A DNA stretch of 64,000 nucleotides from Rhynchospora pubera. Its lineage: Eukaryota; Streptophyta; Magnoliopsida; Poales; Cyperaceae. A program made the translations under genes and the position numbers. Below are positions 1 through 13,150 of the stretch, piece after piece. A model generated the notes under the pieces. That model had not been told where the DNA came from, ran no database searches, and saw only the letters and a program-made list of their open reading frames with translations. Positions within the stretch are counted from its first letter, which is position 1, and every line of letters starts with the position of its first letter. The stretch covers positions 278,399,229 through 278,463,228 of the forward strand of contig CM051459.1 of assembly GCA_028095005.1 (NCBI GenBank). The letters are read 5' to 3'.

Positions 1-922
1 ATGGAATTGATAGTAAGAACTCAAATTTTTTTAAAAATCGAATCGATCGACTCATAAATAAGATTCGGCTAATTATTGGACACAATGTCAAATAGGCTCA
101 ATCAGATTTAGATCATCTACTAGAGTTTACAAGTTGGCACGGGCCTGCGTGAGTTGTTCAAGTCTTGGTCGGATTTAAGATATTAATTAAACAAAAAAAA
201 ACGGACCAGATTCTTAGAACAACAGATTTTTATGACGGAGTCAAATTTTAAACTTATCTTTTTTTACTGCTTACTTAAAGACGAGTTTTTGGAAACAAAT
301 ACTTCACATCTTTCCTTTATGGAACTTTAGTACACCATTAATTATTTTAAGAGGATCATTAGTGGCGCATGATGCTTACTATCAATTGTGGGGCACAAAT
401 TGTAGTGCGAGTAGACTTGAGGATAATGGGGACTATTTCTAAAATGATGGCTGCTAATGACGGCACTCATAAGTCACATATACACAAATTTTTAGAAAGG
501 GAAAAAAATGCTTTGCATTAAGAATTTCTACAGTGTATAGTTTGAAAAATAAAATATTTAAATACAGTGTTCTAAGAGATGATTATCCCATATAATAGAA
601 CCCAATTTTGGATGTTATCCCATAATAAAATACAAGCTATATTCTTAAAATTTTGGTTTTCTTTATAATATTCTAAAAATATAAAAAAATTACATTTCCA
701 GCACAAAATACATGCTATATTCTTTATCCTTAAATTACGATATGTTTTGTTACACTTTAACAAGATTCATTTGTTTTTCTATCTCTTGATCAAGTATCAA
801 ATAAACTAAAAGAAATTACAAAACTTGCATGATAACACATCGCTCGTTAAATAAGATCAATGGTTTTGATTTAACGTTTGAATTTTAATTTTTTTAAAAA
901 AAAATAACGTAATAGCAAAATG
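1..922. other. AT-rich intergenic flank, no gene seen
   Basis: No convincing coding region or RNA gene is visible; the only open frame is short and of low complexity. Bases around 785-900 (from a 'caagtatcaaataaact' stretch through 'cgctcgttaaataa' to 'atcaatggtttt') resemble one arm of the hairpin element at 19687-20096, so this looks like a relic of that repeat family. The Copia element inserted just downstream, at 923. Confidence 0.5.
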
Positions 923-2684
923 TGTTGGAGTTATGTCCTAGAAGTCAATAATTTAATGACTTAATTATTAGTTTATGTTATGGATGATATTTTATCATCT
1001 GTTCCTAGGTTTATTATTGACAGATCATTCAGGTTGAGGATCTGAATTGTAGATCTCTGTGGATCATTCTTTAGAATGACAATAATAAATCTAAACGGTC
1101 CATAATCTTGATAATTAACAAGGAACATTAATTATCATATAAGATTAGTATGCAAATTAAGTGATGATTAAGTTCTACAAATCATAGGTAAAGAGTTACC
1201 AACTTAATTGCATATGTATATGTTATGGAACATAGTACAGGACTTGACCCAACGAAATAAACATATGGATTGTGTTATGTGTCATTGTTTATTTCGTTAT
1301 GATTTTGGTTCTAAGTTTGAGATGATTATCTTTTCCACATGAGGATAGGTTCTATAAATCTCGTCTACCGCTGATTCCCGTTAAGGGCTGCTATACGGAC
1401 TTGATTTACGTTCTCTTGAATTGTGCGGGGAAAAGCTAATCATCAAGAAAACCGTATGTCCCTCATTAATTCACTTAGTGAGTGACGATATCTGTTTGGG
1501 CCCCTTGATGGAGTTGGATCGTATGCGCGCAACTAAGCGATCAACTCTAGATCAAGAAACGTATAATCTGCAAGAATGACACATTCCTATCTTGGATTAT
1601 ACGATGATATCGTGAGACATAAGAATCAAAATAGAGAAACATATTTATTCTCTTATGCAGGATTGAAATATTGTAGCAGTACACTATTTATGCGAATTGG
1701 GAATCATAACGTGTTGCTAGATACCACTTATGATTATTGGAATTAAATAACGATTTAATTCCATGGCCAACATAGCATAAATCCTCAAAGGGTCACACAA
1801 ATAGGACATTAATCACACAGTGCATTATTTATTTATTCACAGCAGTAAGTTCTGTGGAAATATGATAAGATTGATTAATTAATTATATACCGTTGCGAAC
1901 CGTTATAATTAATTAAGTCAATGGATCATATAGAAATAAATTAATGCATTAACTAATCCTAAAACAATTATTAATGAGTTAATAATTAATTTAGTTCAAC
2001 ACTTATTAATATAAATGGTTATATTGATGAATTGGGCCGTTATTTAAATAGCAAATATATAGCCCAATTAAAGAGCAAAGTTGAGGGACCTTAATTATAT
2101 GAATTAATGGTCCAAATGAAGGGGTTAAATGGCCCATAAAGGCCCATTTCGTGGCAGCCATTTATGGTGGTAGGTGGGATGGCATAGTTGTAATTATGCA
2201 AGAGGTCAATTAGGTTTTGTGCTCTATATAAGGACCACTTATGAGAGCCTCCACCTAGCTTTTCTCTCTCCTCTCATTCCTCCCATGAGGCCGCCACTTT
2301 TTCACCCTCTCCTTCTCTCTTTTGCTCATGTGTTGAGCTATTTTCTCTCCACTAAATCAAGGTTGTTGATTGATGCAAGAGAGAAAACCATAGGGATTAG
2401 GCTTGTTCTTTGGGTATGCTAGCACGTACCTTGTAGAACGTGATTAATCCTCCTTGGTGGACTCGAGGGCGGTTACGAGACGTGGTGGAGACGGTGGAGA
2501 AGGCACGCCATCGATTCCTATGCCTTGGTCGAGCCCCGCGAATACGATTTCGCGGGAGGTATCGATTTCTCCTCTTTCTCTTTGTGTCTATTGCTTAAAG
2601 TACTAGATCTCGTGTTGCTTGTGTTTTAATTGGATTAATTAAGCGTAATTAGTCACAAAATTAAAATTAGGCAATTTCCTAACA
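923..2684 (+). repeat. 5' LTR of the Copia element
   Basis: This 1762-bp long terminal repeat starts TGTTGGAG and ends CCTAACA. A TATATAAG box at 2225-2232 is a plausible promoter for the retrotransposon transcript. The pyrimidine-rich stretch after it (about 2250-2350) would lie in the R/U5 leader. A short open frame across 2174-2422 recurs in both LTRs and is not considered a gene. Confidence 0.95.
2225..2232 (+). promoter_or_regulatory. LTR TATA box
   Basis: TATATAAG lies about 460 bp before the LTR end, followed by a pyrimidine-rich leader. The same box occurs at 10123-10130 in the 3' LTR, where it could drive readout transcription into the downstream flank. Confidence 0.6.
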
Positions 2685-2685
2685 G

Positions 2686-2697
2686 TGGTATCAGAGC
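2686..2697 (+). promoter_or_regulatory. Primer binding site (initiator tRNA-Met)
   Basis: TGGTATCAGAGC starts one base after the 5' LTR. It is the standard complement of the 3' end of plant initiator tRNA-Met used to prime minus-strand synthesis in Copia elements. The match then degrades (ACA instead of CCA). Confidence 0.9.
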
Positions 2698-5600
2698 ACA
2701 TGGTCGTACTTAAGCTATTTTGACACTTAATTAAGAGAAATTGGCTAATTAACGGATTAGTAGAGATGATGCGTTTGTTTGCTGTCTGGAAATGGTATTT
2801 TCTGTGTTGTTTCGCGTTTTTCGTTTTGATAAGGTCTCTGTAAGTTTTTTCCATCTACATGAAAGTTGTAGATCTGTTGATTGTGATTCTTTTGGCATTA
2901 GATTCACATTTTTCTGAATTAGTATGGATTTATTGTGAATAAAATAGCGACAGTGCGCAGAACCAGTTTCTGCTCGTACTGTCCTGTTTGAATGGCTTGA
3001 AAGATTTATATTTTGAATATAAGTATCAGTGTTCTATGACTAGAATCAAAGAGGACTTGAAACTCTTTCTGAGCATGTATAGATTGTTGCATGACTCGGA
3101 TTAATTTGTGGGTTTTCAAGTATGAAAAGGAAGATCTTGTCAGATCCAGTTTGTTGAGCAAATCGATTGTTCTAATAAACTGTACCAACTGAGAACTCCT
3201 TTAAAAATTCTGTTTTAATGGAGTTGTTCTATTTTGAGTTAGGATTCCAGGAAAATTAATTTCATAATTTTTCGTGGAAGTTTGGACCTTCAACTAGGTT
3301 AAAACATTTCGATCGACAGTCTGTTCCAGTACAGAATTTGTTGATTGTTTAGTATGTAACTCGAACTTTTTGAACTGAACTTGGTGGTTTTCTTTTCATG
3401 GATAGTTAGCCTATAGATTAAACAAGTTTTTCTATGTATATTATATATATAAAAACTGATTAGAAGGTGGTCTAACAGACCAAATGGTTGAGAGGATAAG
3501 CTGAAAATCTCATAACGGTGTTTCGTGCACTTGTAAGAGATTTGTCATTTTTTATTCTCCCAGATGGTTTAAGATCTCTTCTTGAAATTTTTACTGGTAA
3601 TCACAACTATGATAAGGAGCTTAAGTAATTTATTTGAGAATTTTTGGAGACCTAAAACCTTTGTTTTTATTGGATTTCATTAGTTACGTTTTTTAATAAA
3701 TTACTGTTTTTCTAAGTATTCAAATTAGTTGAAAACAATTAGAAAACTCCTTGTTTGATCTCCTTTCAGTTATGGGATGTTGAAAGAACTTTCTAAATGA
3801 ATTTAAACAAGTTTTGTTGTTTAAAATTGAGAATTTGTACACGGAATTTACTTATGGCAAACAAATCGCAAAGATGCTTGAAAATCGTTAATTGGAAACA
3901 AAGTGCTTGTATGTGCTAACTTTGTTTTGTAGGTGGATAGTGGGTTTAGTATGGCTCAAGACTCAATGCCTTGTGGTTGTATTTGAATGCATGTGTGAAT
4001 GTTTGTAATGCGGCCTTTGGTGCCATTAATTAATTAATTTGTTGATTAATTTTTTATGTAACTTGTGAGGCTTGCATGCCCCTAAGGTTAGGATGGGAAT
4101 AGAATGTTTTCACATGTATTTTGTACCTTTATTTTATATAGGATTTAGATCCTTATAGAATTTAGTGGGAGGGACAAGGATTAGATTAGTTTTGCTCCAT
4201 GGACGATGTGGCGAAACTAATGCAAGCGGGAGTCATACAAACCCACAACTATGAGATGCTTATATGTGATTGCTATGAATTGCCATAGGCTAGGTATGGG
4301 TGTATGCTTACAAGACCACCAAACAAGTGTCATATGATTGATAGTCCCAACTAAAACTCGATTAAGTTAAATCGCCCTCCTTCTCTCTATCCCCTTCACG
4401 CCGATTGTCACTCATGGCGCGGTCCGCCCAAGCGGACGTCATGGTTGCCAATTCGGTAGTCGGGGTGCAAATAGCTAAGATTTGCAAGGAGCAAATAGTG
4501 AGAGGTTACTTTTCGATGGACCCAACTAGAGTTTGGACATCGGGGCGAAGTTTGTAAATATACTTAGATATTCACAAACCAAGAATCATATGGAACGATA
4601 TGATTGGTTGGAGAACCTACCTTGTCTAATTAAGTAGGGTGACGTGCCATAGCAGGCTCTACTTGATGAAAATCGGGATCTTGGAAAACCAACTACATTT
4701 GGGACATTAAATAAATGTAGTGGGAGTTTTATTTGTTATAAATAAAACAATTGCATAAACTAAATGACCTTAAATTGATTTTGTTATAGATGTTAAAGTT
4801 GTTGATTTTGTTGCGATCAATCTTTGAAAAATTAACAAACTCGTTTCTAAAAGTATTTACTTAAAGAAGTAATACCGCTTCCTAAGACACGATCTTAGTG
4901 AAAAGAAATTTGAGTATGTCAATTCCCAAAACTTTCCTCAAACTACCCGAACGTAGCAACGCGATGATTGATTGACTTTTGGCGAAAAGTTATTCAATAA
5001 AGCGTATGGCTAATATCCTCATTTGAAATTTCTAGACCTTTGAATTAGAGAATTCATATGGACTAGATTTAACTCGTACGCTCTTATCCACTTACTCAAG
5101 AAAGTGTTCTTGGAGAAAGTAGATATTAACTCCATCATTTATGATCGAGTATAAAGAGTATGAGTTGACAAAGAGATTCTTCTTTTATACATGAACGTTT
5201 CATTGGCTTACAAATCGAAAGATTTAAGTAGCTAATTGATAACTAGAGATATTGATCTCCGATATCAAGGATTATTGATATTGTCATACGATCTCTTTGA
5301 AATTATAAAGGATATAATGTTACCTTCTTCGCACACTTGTTGATGCAAAAAGGTAATTGGTTAAGTATTCAAGAAATACTTCGCCAAGGTATGAGTTGAA
5401 ATTTCGAGACTCTTGATTGTGATTATGTATCACATGAGATGTTTCATTTGCCGTTTATTGGAGGCATTTTGAAAGGTTGTCCGAAATACCATGATTGTAA
5501 TGTTTTAATCCTAAAGTGTATTTGTCGTTTAAATTATCTCACTATCTCTAATTTACACTAGTAACTTGATACTAGTTCATATGCTCACATTTGACGAAAT

Positions 5601-5929
5601 GTGTTAGCAATGAAGAATAAGAGAATGTTCGAGAGATGTAAAGTAAACTCCGTATAGGCAATGACTTGTTTGTCTAAGTCATTACCATTGAATACATAGA
5701 GTTATCTTTATTAAGAGTTTGTTTAGGAATTGAAGGTTGCATACCTTAATCCTAACTTCTCAAAACATCTTCACTTCATATTCGATGAAATGGATGATTA
5801 TGTTTAATAAAAGACAAGTTCTTTTATTCTGGATTTGTTTATATGATTTCATGCATCTTGATTGAATTTGCTTGAAATAGATAAGCAAGTTTTGAATGAC
5901 AAATAGGATGCATAAGACTTGACATAAAG

Positions 5930-8560
5930 TATTTGACTTTCATGTTATATATAACCGCTTAGTCACATACATAAACGAGAATCGCATTACGAGAGTCTCC
6001 GTAACGTAGAGCTCGTAATTCAATTCGATTTCAAATCGGTTGATATGCGAATCATGTTTGTTAAAATGACAAAAGCGCCTTTAACCTATGAAGGTTTAAG
6101 GACAAGTGAACTAATTAGGACTTATTCATATCGATGTATAAAGACCTATAAATACTTGTGTAATGAAAGGTTGTTGATACTTTACTACTTAACCAACGAT
6201 CATTGTAGATATTAACATATCTATTTGATAAGGTATAAGTATGAACCTTTTGACTAGTTCAAAGGAGTTCAAGAGTGAAGTTTAAAAGACCGTTCAAGAA
6301 AAATGGAAGTCTTACAATTAATCGTGACAAATAAATAGTTAAGTCACATGATTTGAAATATTATCTAAAGAGTATGAAAGTGGTTTCACAACTCGCTCCA
6401 TGAGGAATAATATGTCCAAGAATGGAGGTATCGAACAATATTTCGTATAGTTCGATCGGTAATAAATCAAATTTACTTATTCGACTCGTATTAGGGAATT
6501 ATGTTTGAGGACAATATTGTTCACACTGAATAATGTTCCATCGAAGTCTATTGAAGAAGATATCTTAGGAGATTTTGATCTCTAAGTATAATACTTCTCG
6601 AGATTTGGTGTTGAGAAGCTTATTTCAAATATTGTGGACTTGTAAGCTTAAACCAAATAAGACACTATATATTTGTAGGATGCTTTATATTAAAAGGCAC
6701 TACTTCCACGAATATGACAAGAACAAAGTAGTTGTTGCTAATCATAATGTAGTCTTGATGAATTGAAATTCTCAAGAAGAAGTAGTGGGAGTAAAGTGAG
6801 CATTAAAATAGTTTATGCGTCACTACAAGAAGTACTCTTATGGAAAACTTGTCACTCCATACATGGTACTTAGTGGGAGTTGAGCGAAACTTCATTCACA
6901 AGTTGTTTTGAAAGAAGTTTAATAGTATGCTCCTTCTAATGAGGACTCAACCATCTCACGAGTTGATGATGTTTGAGAAACTCATGAAATATATGAGTCA
7001 AGAACTCATTCAACAAATCGTTGTGGAAGAAGTTCATGAACCTCAAGTACCAATCCTACAAAAAATCAACGAGAGTTGATTTCCTAAGCTGTTTTGGTGC
7101 ATAGGTTGTCACAACATTCTCGTACTTAGCATATGAGAATCCGTTGATAAACAAAGAAACGATGGAATGATCTGATTCCACATATATGTTTTGAATTCAT
7201 ATGATCTTTAAAGTGCAATCCATGTATAACAACAAGGTATAGACCTTGGTTGATGTTCATGAAGGAGCAATCCATCAAGAACGTTTAGATCTTCAAAAGG
7301 AAAGATCGACATGGATAACAAATCGACTATGTACAAAGCGCGGCTTCTCGCTTGTAGCTATGTCTAAGTCGATGACTAATTGACTACGTACAAAGCACAA
7401 CCTCTTGCTTGTGGCTATGTATAAGTCAATAAAGATCATTCTAGCAATAATTGTATTTCATATATATTGATATATGGAAAAACACATAAAACCGTCTTCT
7501 TCGTATGAATGAAGGAAGATGTTGTGCATTTGACACAAATCGAGGTTTTATTTAATGTATTGCTAAAAACATACGCATGCTTCAAGGATCCATTAATGGA
7601 TTAAAGCAAGTGTTGTGGAGATTGGAATAAAAGTTTTGACAAGGAAGTCAAGGAGTTGAGCTTCGTCAAAAAGTATCTTGTATAAACAAGATATTCAGTG
7701 GGAGCATAATTGTATTATTTGTATTGTTCAAGATAACAATTCATTAATTGGGAATAACATTAAGAAAAATGAACATTGTCAAGATCTCGTTGGAGAATGC
7801 TTTCTCAAATGAGAACTTGGGCAAAATCACCTGATCCTAGGAAACAAATCTATGAAGATAGATTATGATGGATGTTAGGTTTGAGCAAATATGCATATAT
7901 TGACGAAGTGTTCTAGAAACACGAAAGTTACACTCCAAGAAAGGATGTCTAACTGTACGTCACATGGCATGACTTGAGTGTTTAACTCGGTTTATTACAA
8001 CTCAATTCGAGAAAGTGCATGAAGTAGTTCAAGCATTCTTTCATTGTGAGTTTCATTTTGTATGCCATATTTATGCATATGCCCCAATGTGTAATATCCA
8101 AATGATATGACAAACAGTTGTCAAATGGATATAAGAGAGACACATTTGGACGATAATCAAGGATATCCTCGAGTATCTTATGAGAAAGAGTGATATAATG
8201 TTTCATCTCTTAAGATGAAAGAAATCTCGTGTAAGTTGTTACACTGATAAAAGTTTTTCAAAGGATTGATGTAATCACGATTGAGCTACATATTTTGCTT
8301 AAAAGGTGGTGTTGTAAGTTTAGAAAGTGTTCTAAATGGAATATTACAACCGTTTCCGTCACCAAAGTAAAATACATAGCAACTTGTGAAGTAATAAAAG
8401 AAATTTATTTCGGATCGAGTTCTTAGTCGAGTTATTATGGTTCTATGCATCTCGAACCATTACTTACTCCTAAAGAACCCAATATTACATTGGAGATTCA
8501 AATATGATCTATAACGATATCACTTGATATCATATGATAATGATCAAGAACATATATATA
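5930..8560 (+). pseudogene. Decayed Copia gag-pol polyprotein (integrase, RT, RNase H)
   Basis: There is no long open frame, but pieces of a Copia polyprotein appear in the right order across several frames. Around 5990-6110 there are pre-integrase remnants. Around 6120-6560 there are integrase remnants, including a degenerate form of the motif in which Copia integrases read NRAPSKS. Around 7200-7260 lies the RT start (SMY-NKV, then TLVD), around 7590-7850 RT pieces including NSLIGNN where Copia usually has ILLIGNN, and around 8150-8180 IKDILEYL. Around 8290-8550 RNase H remnants end in RYHLI. Stops and frameshifts interrupt nearly every 20-40 codons. Decay is far heavier than the near-identical LTRs would allow if it had happened after insertion. 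Boundaries are approximate. Confidence 0.75.
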
Positions 8561-8810
8561 GTAGTAGTATATATATATATAGGGTCAAATAAAATTGGAC
8601 AAGTTCGCGAACACAGTGAACACTCTGACTAGACCTCTACCTTGAGCAGTATACGAGATGCACTTATGCATCCATACGTGGTGGACGTATGAGTAACTAG
8701 CTTTAAGCGTATTATTTATTTTGAGGTCCGAGACATGTATATATGTAGATATATGACATCGTTCTCAATTCTTCGTTGGCTAGAAGTCACTACTGATTGA
8801 CTCTAGGCCA

Positions 8811-8820
8811 AGTGGGAGAT
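8811..8820 (+). promoter_or_regulatory. Polypurine tract
   Basis: AGTGGGAGAT abuts the 3' LTR start at 8821. This is the usual plus-strand primer position and sequence type for plant Copia elements. Confidence 0.85.
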
Positions 8821-10582
8821 TGTTGGAGTTATGTCCTAGAAGTCAATAATTTAATGACTTAATTATTAGTTTATGTTATGGATGATATTTTATCATTTGT
8901 TCCTAGGTTTATTATTGACAGATCATTCAGGTTGAGGATCTGAATTGTAGATCTTTGTGGATCATTCTTTAGAATGACAATAATAAATCTAAACGGTCCA
9001 TAATCTTGATAATTAACAAGGAACATTAATTATCATATAAGATTAGTATGCAAATTAAGTGATGATTAAGTTCTACAAATCATAGGTAAAGAGTTACCAA
9101 CTTAATTGCATATGTATATGTTATGGAACATAGTACAGGACTTGACCCAACGAAATAAACATATGGATTGTGTTATGTGTCATTGTTTATTTCGTTATGA
9201 TTTTGGTTCTAAGTTTGAGATGATTATCTTTTCCACATGAGGATAGGTTCTATAAATCTCGTCTACCGCTGATTCCCGTTAAGGGCTGCTATACGGACTT
9301 GATTTACGTTCTCTTGAATTGTGCAGGGAAAAGCTAATCATCAAGAAAACCGTATGTCCCTCATTAATTCACTTAGTGAGTGACGATATCTGTTTGGGCC
9401 CCTTGATGGAGTTGGATCGTATGCGCGCAACTAAGCGATCAACTCTAGATCAAGAAACGTATAATCTGCAAGAATGACACATTCCTATCTTGGATTATAC
9501 GATGATATCGTGAGACATAAGAATCAAAATAGAGAAACATATTTATTCTCTTATGCAGGATTGAAATATTGTAGCAGTACACTATTTATGCGAATTGGGA
9601 ATCATAACGTGTTGCTAGATACCACTTATGATTATTGGAATTAAATAACGATTTAATTCCATGGCCAACATAGCATAAATCCTCAAAGGGTCACACAAAT
9701 AGGACATTAATCACACAGTGCATTATTTATTTATTCACAGCAGTAAGTTCTGTGGAAATATGATAAGATTGATTAATTAATTATATACCGTTGCGAACCG
9801 TTATAATTAATTAAGTCAATGGATCATATAGAAATAAATTAATGCATTAACTAATCCTAAAACAATTATTAATGAGTTAATAATTAATTTAGTTCAACAC
9901 TTATTAATATAAATGGTTATATTGATGAATTGGGCCGTTATTTAAATAGCAAATATATAGCCCAATTAAAGAGCAAAGTTGAGGGACCTTAATTATATGA
10001 ATTAATGGTCCAAATGAAGGGGTTAAATGGCCCATAAAGGCCCATTTCGTGGCAGCCATTTATGGTGGTAGGTGGGATGACATAGTTGTAATTATGCAAG
10101 AGGTCAATTAGGTTTTGTGCTCTATATAAGGACCACTTATGAGAGCCTCCACCTAGCTTTTCTCTCTCCTCTCATTCCTCCCATGAGGCCGCCACTTTTT
10201 CACCCTCTCCTTCTCTCTTTTGCTCATGTGTTGAGCTATTTTCTCTCCACTAAATCAAGGTTGTTGATTGATGCAAGAGAGAAAACCATAGGGATTAGGC
10301 TTGTTCTTTGGGTATGCTAGCACGTACCTTGTAGAACGTGATTAATCCTCCTTGGTGGACTCGAGGGCGGTTACGAGACGTGGTGGAGACGGTGGAGAAG
10401 GCACGCCATCGATTCCTATGCCTTGGTCGAGCCCCGCGAATACGATTTCGCGGGAGGTATCGATTTCTCGTCTTTCTCTTTGTGTCTATTGCTTAAAGTA
10501 CTAGATCTCGTGTTGCTTGTGTTTTAATTGGATTAATTAAGCGTAATTAGTCACAAAATTAAAATTGGGCAATTTCCTAACA
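8821..10582 (+). repeat. 3' LTR of the Copia element
   Basis: This is the same length as the 5' LTR, at a constant offset of 7898 bases. Substitutions seen by eye lie near 8898, 8954, 9325, 10080, 10470 and 10567. It is followed directly by the second AAATG target copy at 10583-10587. Confidence 0.95.
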
Positions 10583-10627
10583 AAATGTTGGCATTTGAGA
10601 GCAACAAAAATATTGATAGTGAATTTA

Positions 10628-10663
<36 letters not shown>

Positions 10664-10665
<2 letters not shown>

Positions 10666-11053
10666 TGGGCTAAAGTGTCATAGATGGCAATGCCATAGAC
10701 GTCTTTTTTTAGTCATTTTTTGAAGATCCGAAATTCAATCAGTTAATCCAAACCGTTCAAATTGATCACCATATTGAAATACCATTGAAGACCAAATTTT
10801 ACATTTTTTTTAATGTTTTTGCTATTTATTTTGATATGTTCATATTGGAGGGTCTGAAATACTCCAATTATAACGTTTTTTAAAAATATTATAAGAAATA
10901 GCAGAAAAATTCGAAAAAATGTAAAATTTGGTCTCCAAGGGTATTTTAATATGGTGAATAACTTGAACGGTTCGAATTGAGCATTTGAATTTTGAATCTC
11001 GAAAAACGACTCTATGACACGGGACCCTCTGTGCCATCTATGGCACATTAGCC

Positions 11054-11055
<2 letters not shown>
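10664..11055. mobile_element. Hairpin MITE inserted in a TA microsatellite
   Basis: The left end (GTGTCATAGATGGCA region, about 10675-10690) and right end (TGCCATCTATGGCAC, about 11031-11046) are inverted copies. Inside them, a second pair of arms around CCAAACCGTTCAAATTGATC (10747-10766) and its complement near 10950-10985 makes most of the element self-complementary. TA runs lie on both sides (10632-10663 and 11056-11107), consistent with a TA-targeting element. Arms are imperfect, so this copy is older than those at 12735 and 13901. Exact ends are uncertain because of the TA runs. Confidence 0.75.

Positions 11056-11107
<52 letters not shown>
11056..11107. repeat. (AT)n microsatellite
   Basis: About 52 bp of alternating AT. 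The matching run at 10632-10663 on the other side of the hairpin element suggests one TA tract split by the insertion and since expanded. Confidence 0.9.
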
Positions 11108-11110
<3 letters not shown>

Positions 11111-12734
11111 GTAGCGGAACCTCCCTCTATTCACAATTAATTGTGTTTTTCACTGTGAACCAATGAGACCACTATCATAAAAGATAAAATTGAAGATGAT
11201 TTTTTTTTATAAGTATCAATAAAACGTTCATAAAACTAGATTATAATCTTTAAAAGTATCTCATTAAATGACTAACTGATTTTCAAATTATATTAAGAAA
11301 AATTCTGATATAATATCTACGTATACTACAGAAAAGAAGGATTTTTTTCTATTTTAATAATTGTTTTATAAATTGACAAATAATTTTATAATTAATATAG
11401 TTTATTTTTTTTAAAAAAAAGAGAGAATTGATTTTTTTTTCTCTTTTTGCCTCCAAAGTTTGTAGGCACTTCCATTCACGCACGCACGTGTTTTCTTTCC
11501 GAAATTGAAATCAGGATTCAATCTCCTTGCAAGGAAATATAATACTAATAGTAATGACAACACTACCAACTGCCCTTGAGAGCAACTAAATGTTTTGGAT
11601 TGATCACACTAAAGTACTGAACTGCCAAAGTAGTAATCATAAAAGCCTCACTGATACCAGAAGAAGCCAGTACTGTATAAGATTGGAAAATAAATTTAAT
11701 GAAGGCCCTTCATTAGACTCCTCAACAGCCTTGCTTGAAATAAAGCAAAGCTGCCTCCAAAGTAGGTAACCTCCCTTGATAAGCAATTAAAAGCCTATAC
11801 GCAAAGAAGACAATCCTCATGAGGCACTTGTGATTATCATTCAATGTACAACTTAACCATTTATAGTCATATACTCATATATTACCTGGTGATTAAATCC
11901 CCATAAACTCTGTCACATTTGGGAAATGCACTAACATTATTTAAGTCCACATCGTTATATATCAGAGTGCACAGCTTCCCTTCAAAGATTAAATTAGTAT
12001 TAACTTGGAAAGGCAACAAGATTAACATTAACTTTTCCCAAAGATTAATGCTTGTTAAAGTCGGCATCATAGAAGAAGTAGCTTATGTCCTAATTAATTG
12101 CCGACTTTAACTTAAATGTTGTCTAATGATTCAAACTATGAACACATAAATACTAAAACAAATTTAATATTTGATGGGTCATATCTATGTCGTCCAAATA
12201 AGCATTAATTGCTTGAAGCAATATTATATCAGATTATATAAAATTGGCGACTGCTACTCCAATTCAAGTGGATTTAATTCATTTTCTAATAAAATTATAT
12301 CAGGTTATCTAGTAGTGGAGATGATCAATCAGAAGTTGTCAATTTCATTCCTTTCAATTGGAAAGAAGGAACAAATGTCTGTATTACATTATTATATGAA
12401 ATTACACTTTCAATCACAAAAAAGTACCTGCTAGGAACACTTGACATATCATTTGTCGGAAAAAAGAAATATTTAAATAATGCATCTTTCCCTAAAATAC
12501 AGAATTCTGCGTTTCAACAAGGAAACTTAAAATAATCGTCGAGAAAATTGGAATAAGCTTGATATAAGCTAATTTAATTATTTCATTATTTAAATCAAAG
12601 CCGCAAAATGCAAATGGCCTCAACAAGTACACTCCAACACTAAAAAACAATTTTTTATTTTATAGCCAAAGATATTGCAGTTTAAGTAAAGATCGCGAAT
12701 GAAATCTAACTAAATATCTCTTTATATATATATA
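11108..12734. other. Intergenic, no gene recognised
   Basis: AT-rich sequence with short open frames on both strands (about 60-90 codons) that overlap each other and match no family I know. A GC-richer stretch at about 11700-11860 could be an old transposon or gene fragment, but I could not assign it. Confidence 0.4.
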
Positions 12735-13150
12735 GAGAAAGTTTAATATGCAATATAGTGCATAGGGCATTCCGTGCACCGCGGATTTTTTCGGGAGTAT
12801 TTTTTTAAATGGACAAATCTAATTTAATCAATCTAATCTACATATTGAAATCTCATAAAAAATCAAATTTTACAATTTTTGAGATTTTATTACTATTTTT
12901 TTTCGAATTTTTTAAGACATGTCATTTTTGGAAAATTTTAAATAGTACAACATTTCAAAAGTGACATGTTTTAAAAAATTCGAAAAAAATAGTAATAAAA
13001 TCTCAAAAATTGTAAATTTTGGTTTGGTATGAGATTTCAATATGTAGATTAGATTGATTAAATTAGATTTGTCCATTTAAAAAAATACTCCCGAAAAAAT
13101 CCGCGGTGCACGGAATGCCCTATGCACTATGGTGCATATTAAACTTTCTC
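12735..13150. mobile_element. Long-hairpin MITE with TA target duplication
   Basis: A 416-bp near-perfect foldback. It begins GAGAAAGTTTAATATGCA and ends with the complement at 13133-13150. The two arms of about 200 bp are roughly 95 percent complementary, meeting at a short loop near 12945. TA dinucleotides inside short TA runs flank both ends. There is no coding capacity. The size, TA target and absence of genes fit a Stowaway/Tc1-mariner-type MITE by inference. Relatives in this window are a right-arm-only copy at 36670-36838 (with a duplicate at 35856-36024) and a more diverged full copy at 50446-50842. Confidence 0.85.

Larger units (their letters stand above)
923..10582 (+). mobile_element. 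Full-length Copia-type LTR retrotransposon, Angela/Tork-like, non-autonomous
   Basis: Two direct LTRs of equal length (923-2684 and 8821-10582) each begin TGTTGG and end CTAACA. The element is flanked by a perfect 5-bp target duplication, AAATG (918-922 and 10583-10587). A primer binding site matching initiator tRNA-Met follows the 5' LTR, and a purine-rich tract precedes the 3' LTR. I count six substitutions and no indels between the LTRs by eye (about 0.3 percent), which indicates a recent insertion. The interior has stops in all frames, but Copia-order remnants are readable: pre-integrase and integrase, then reverse transcriptase, then RNase H. Lineage is inferred from LTR length and the TGTTGGA-TTATGTCCTAGA start, which resembles Angela/BARE-type elements. 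It must have been mobilised by proteins from another element. Confidence 0.95.

Noticed and set aside
2174..2422. 82-codon frame in the 5' LTR, also found at 10117-10320 in the 3' LTR
   Set aside because: It lies in the LTR leader, is a translation of a pyrimidine-rich stretch, and repeats only because the LTR does.
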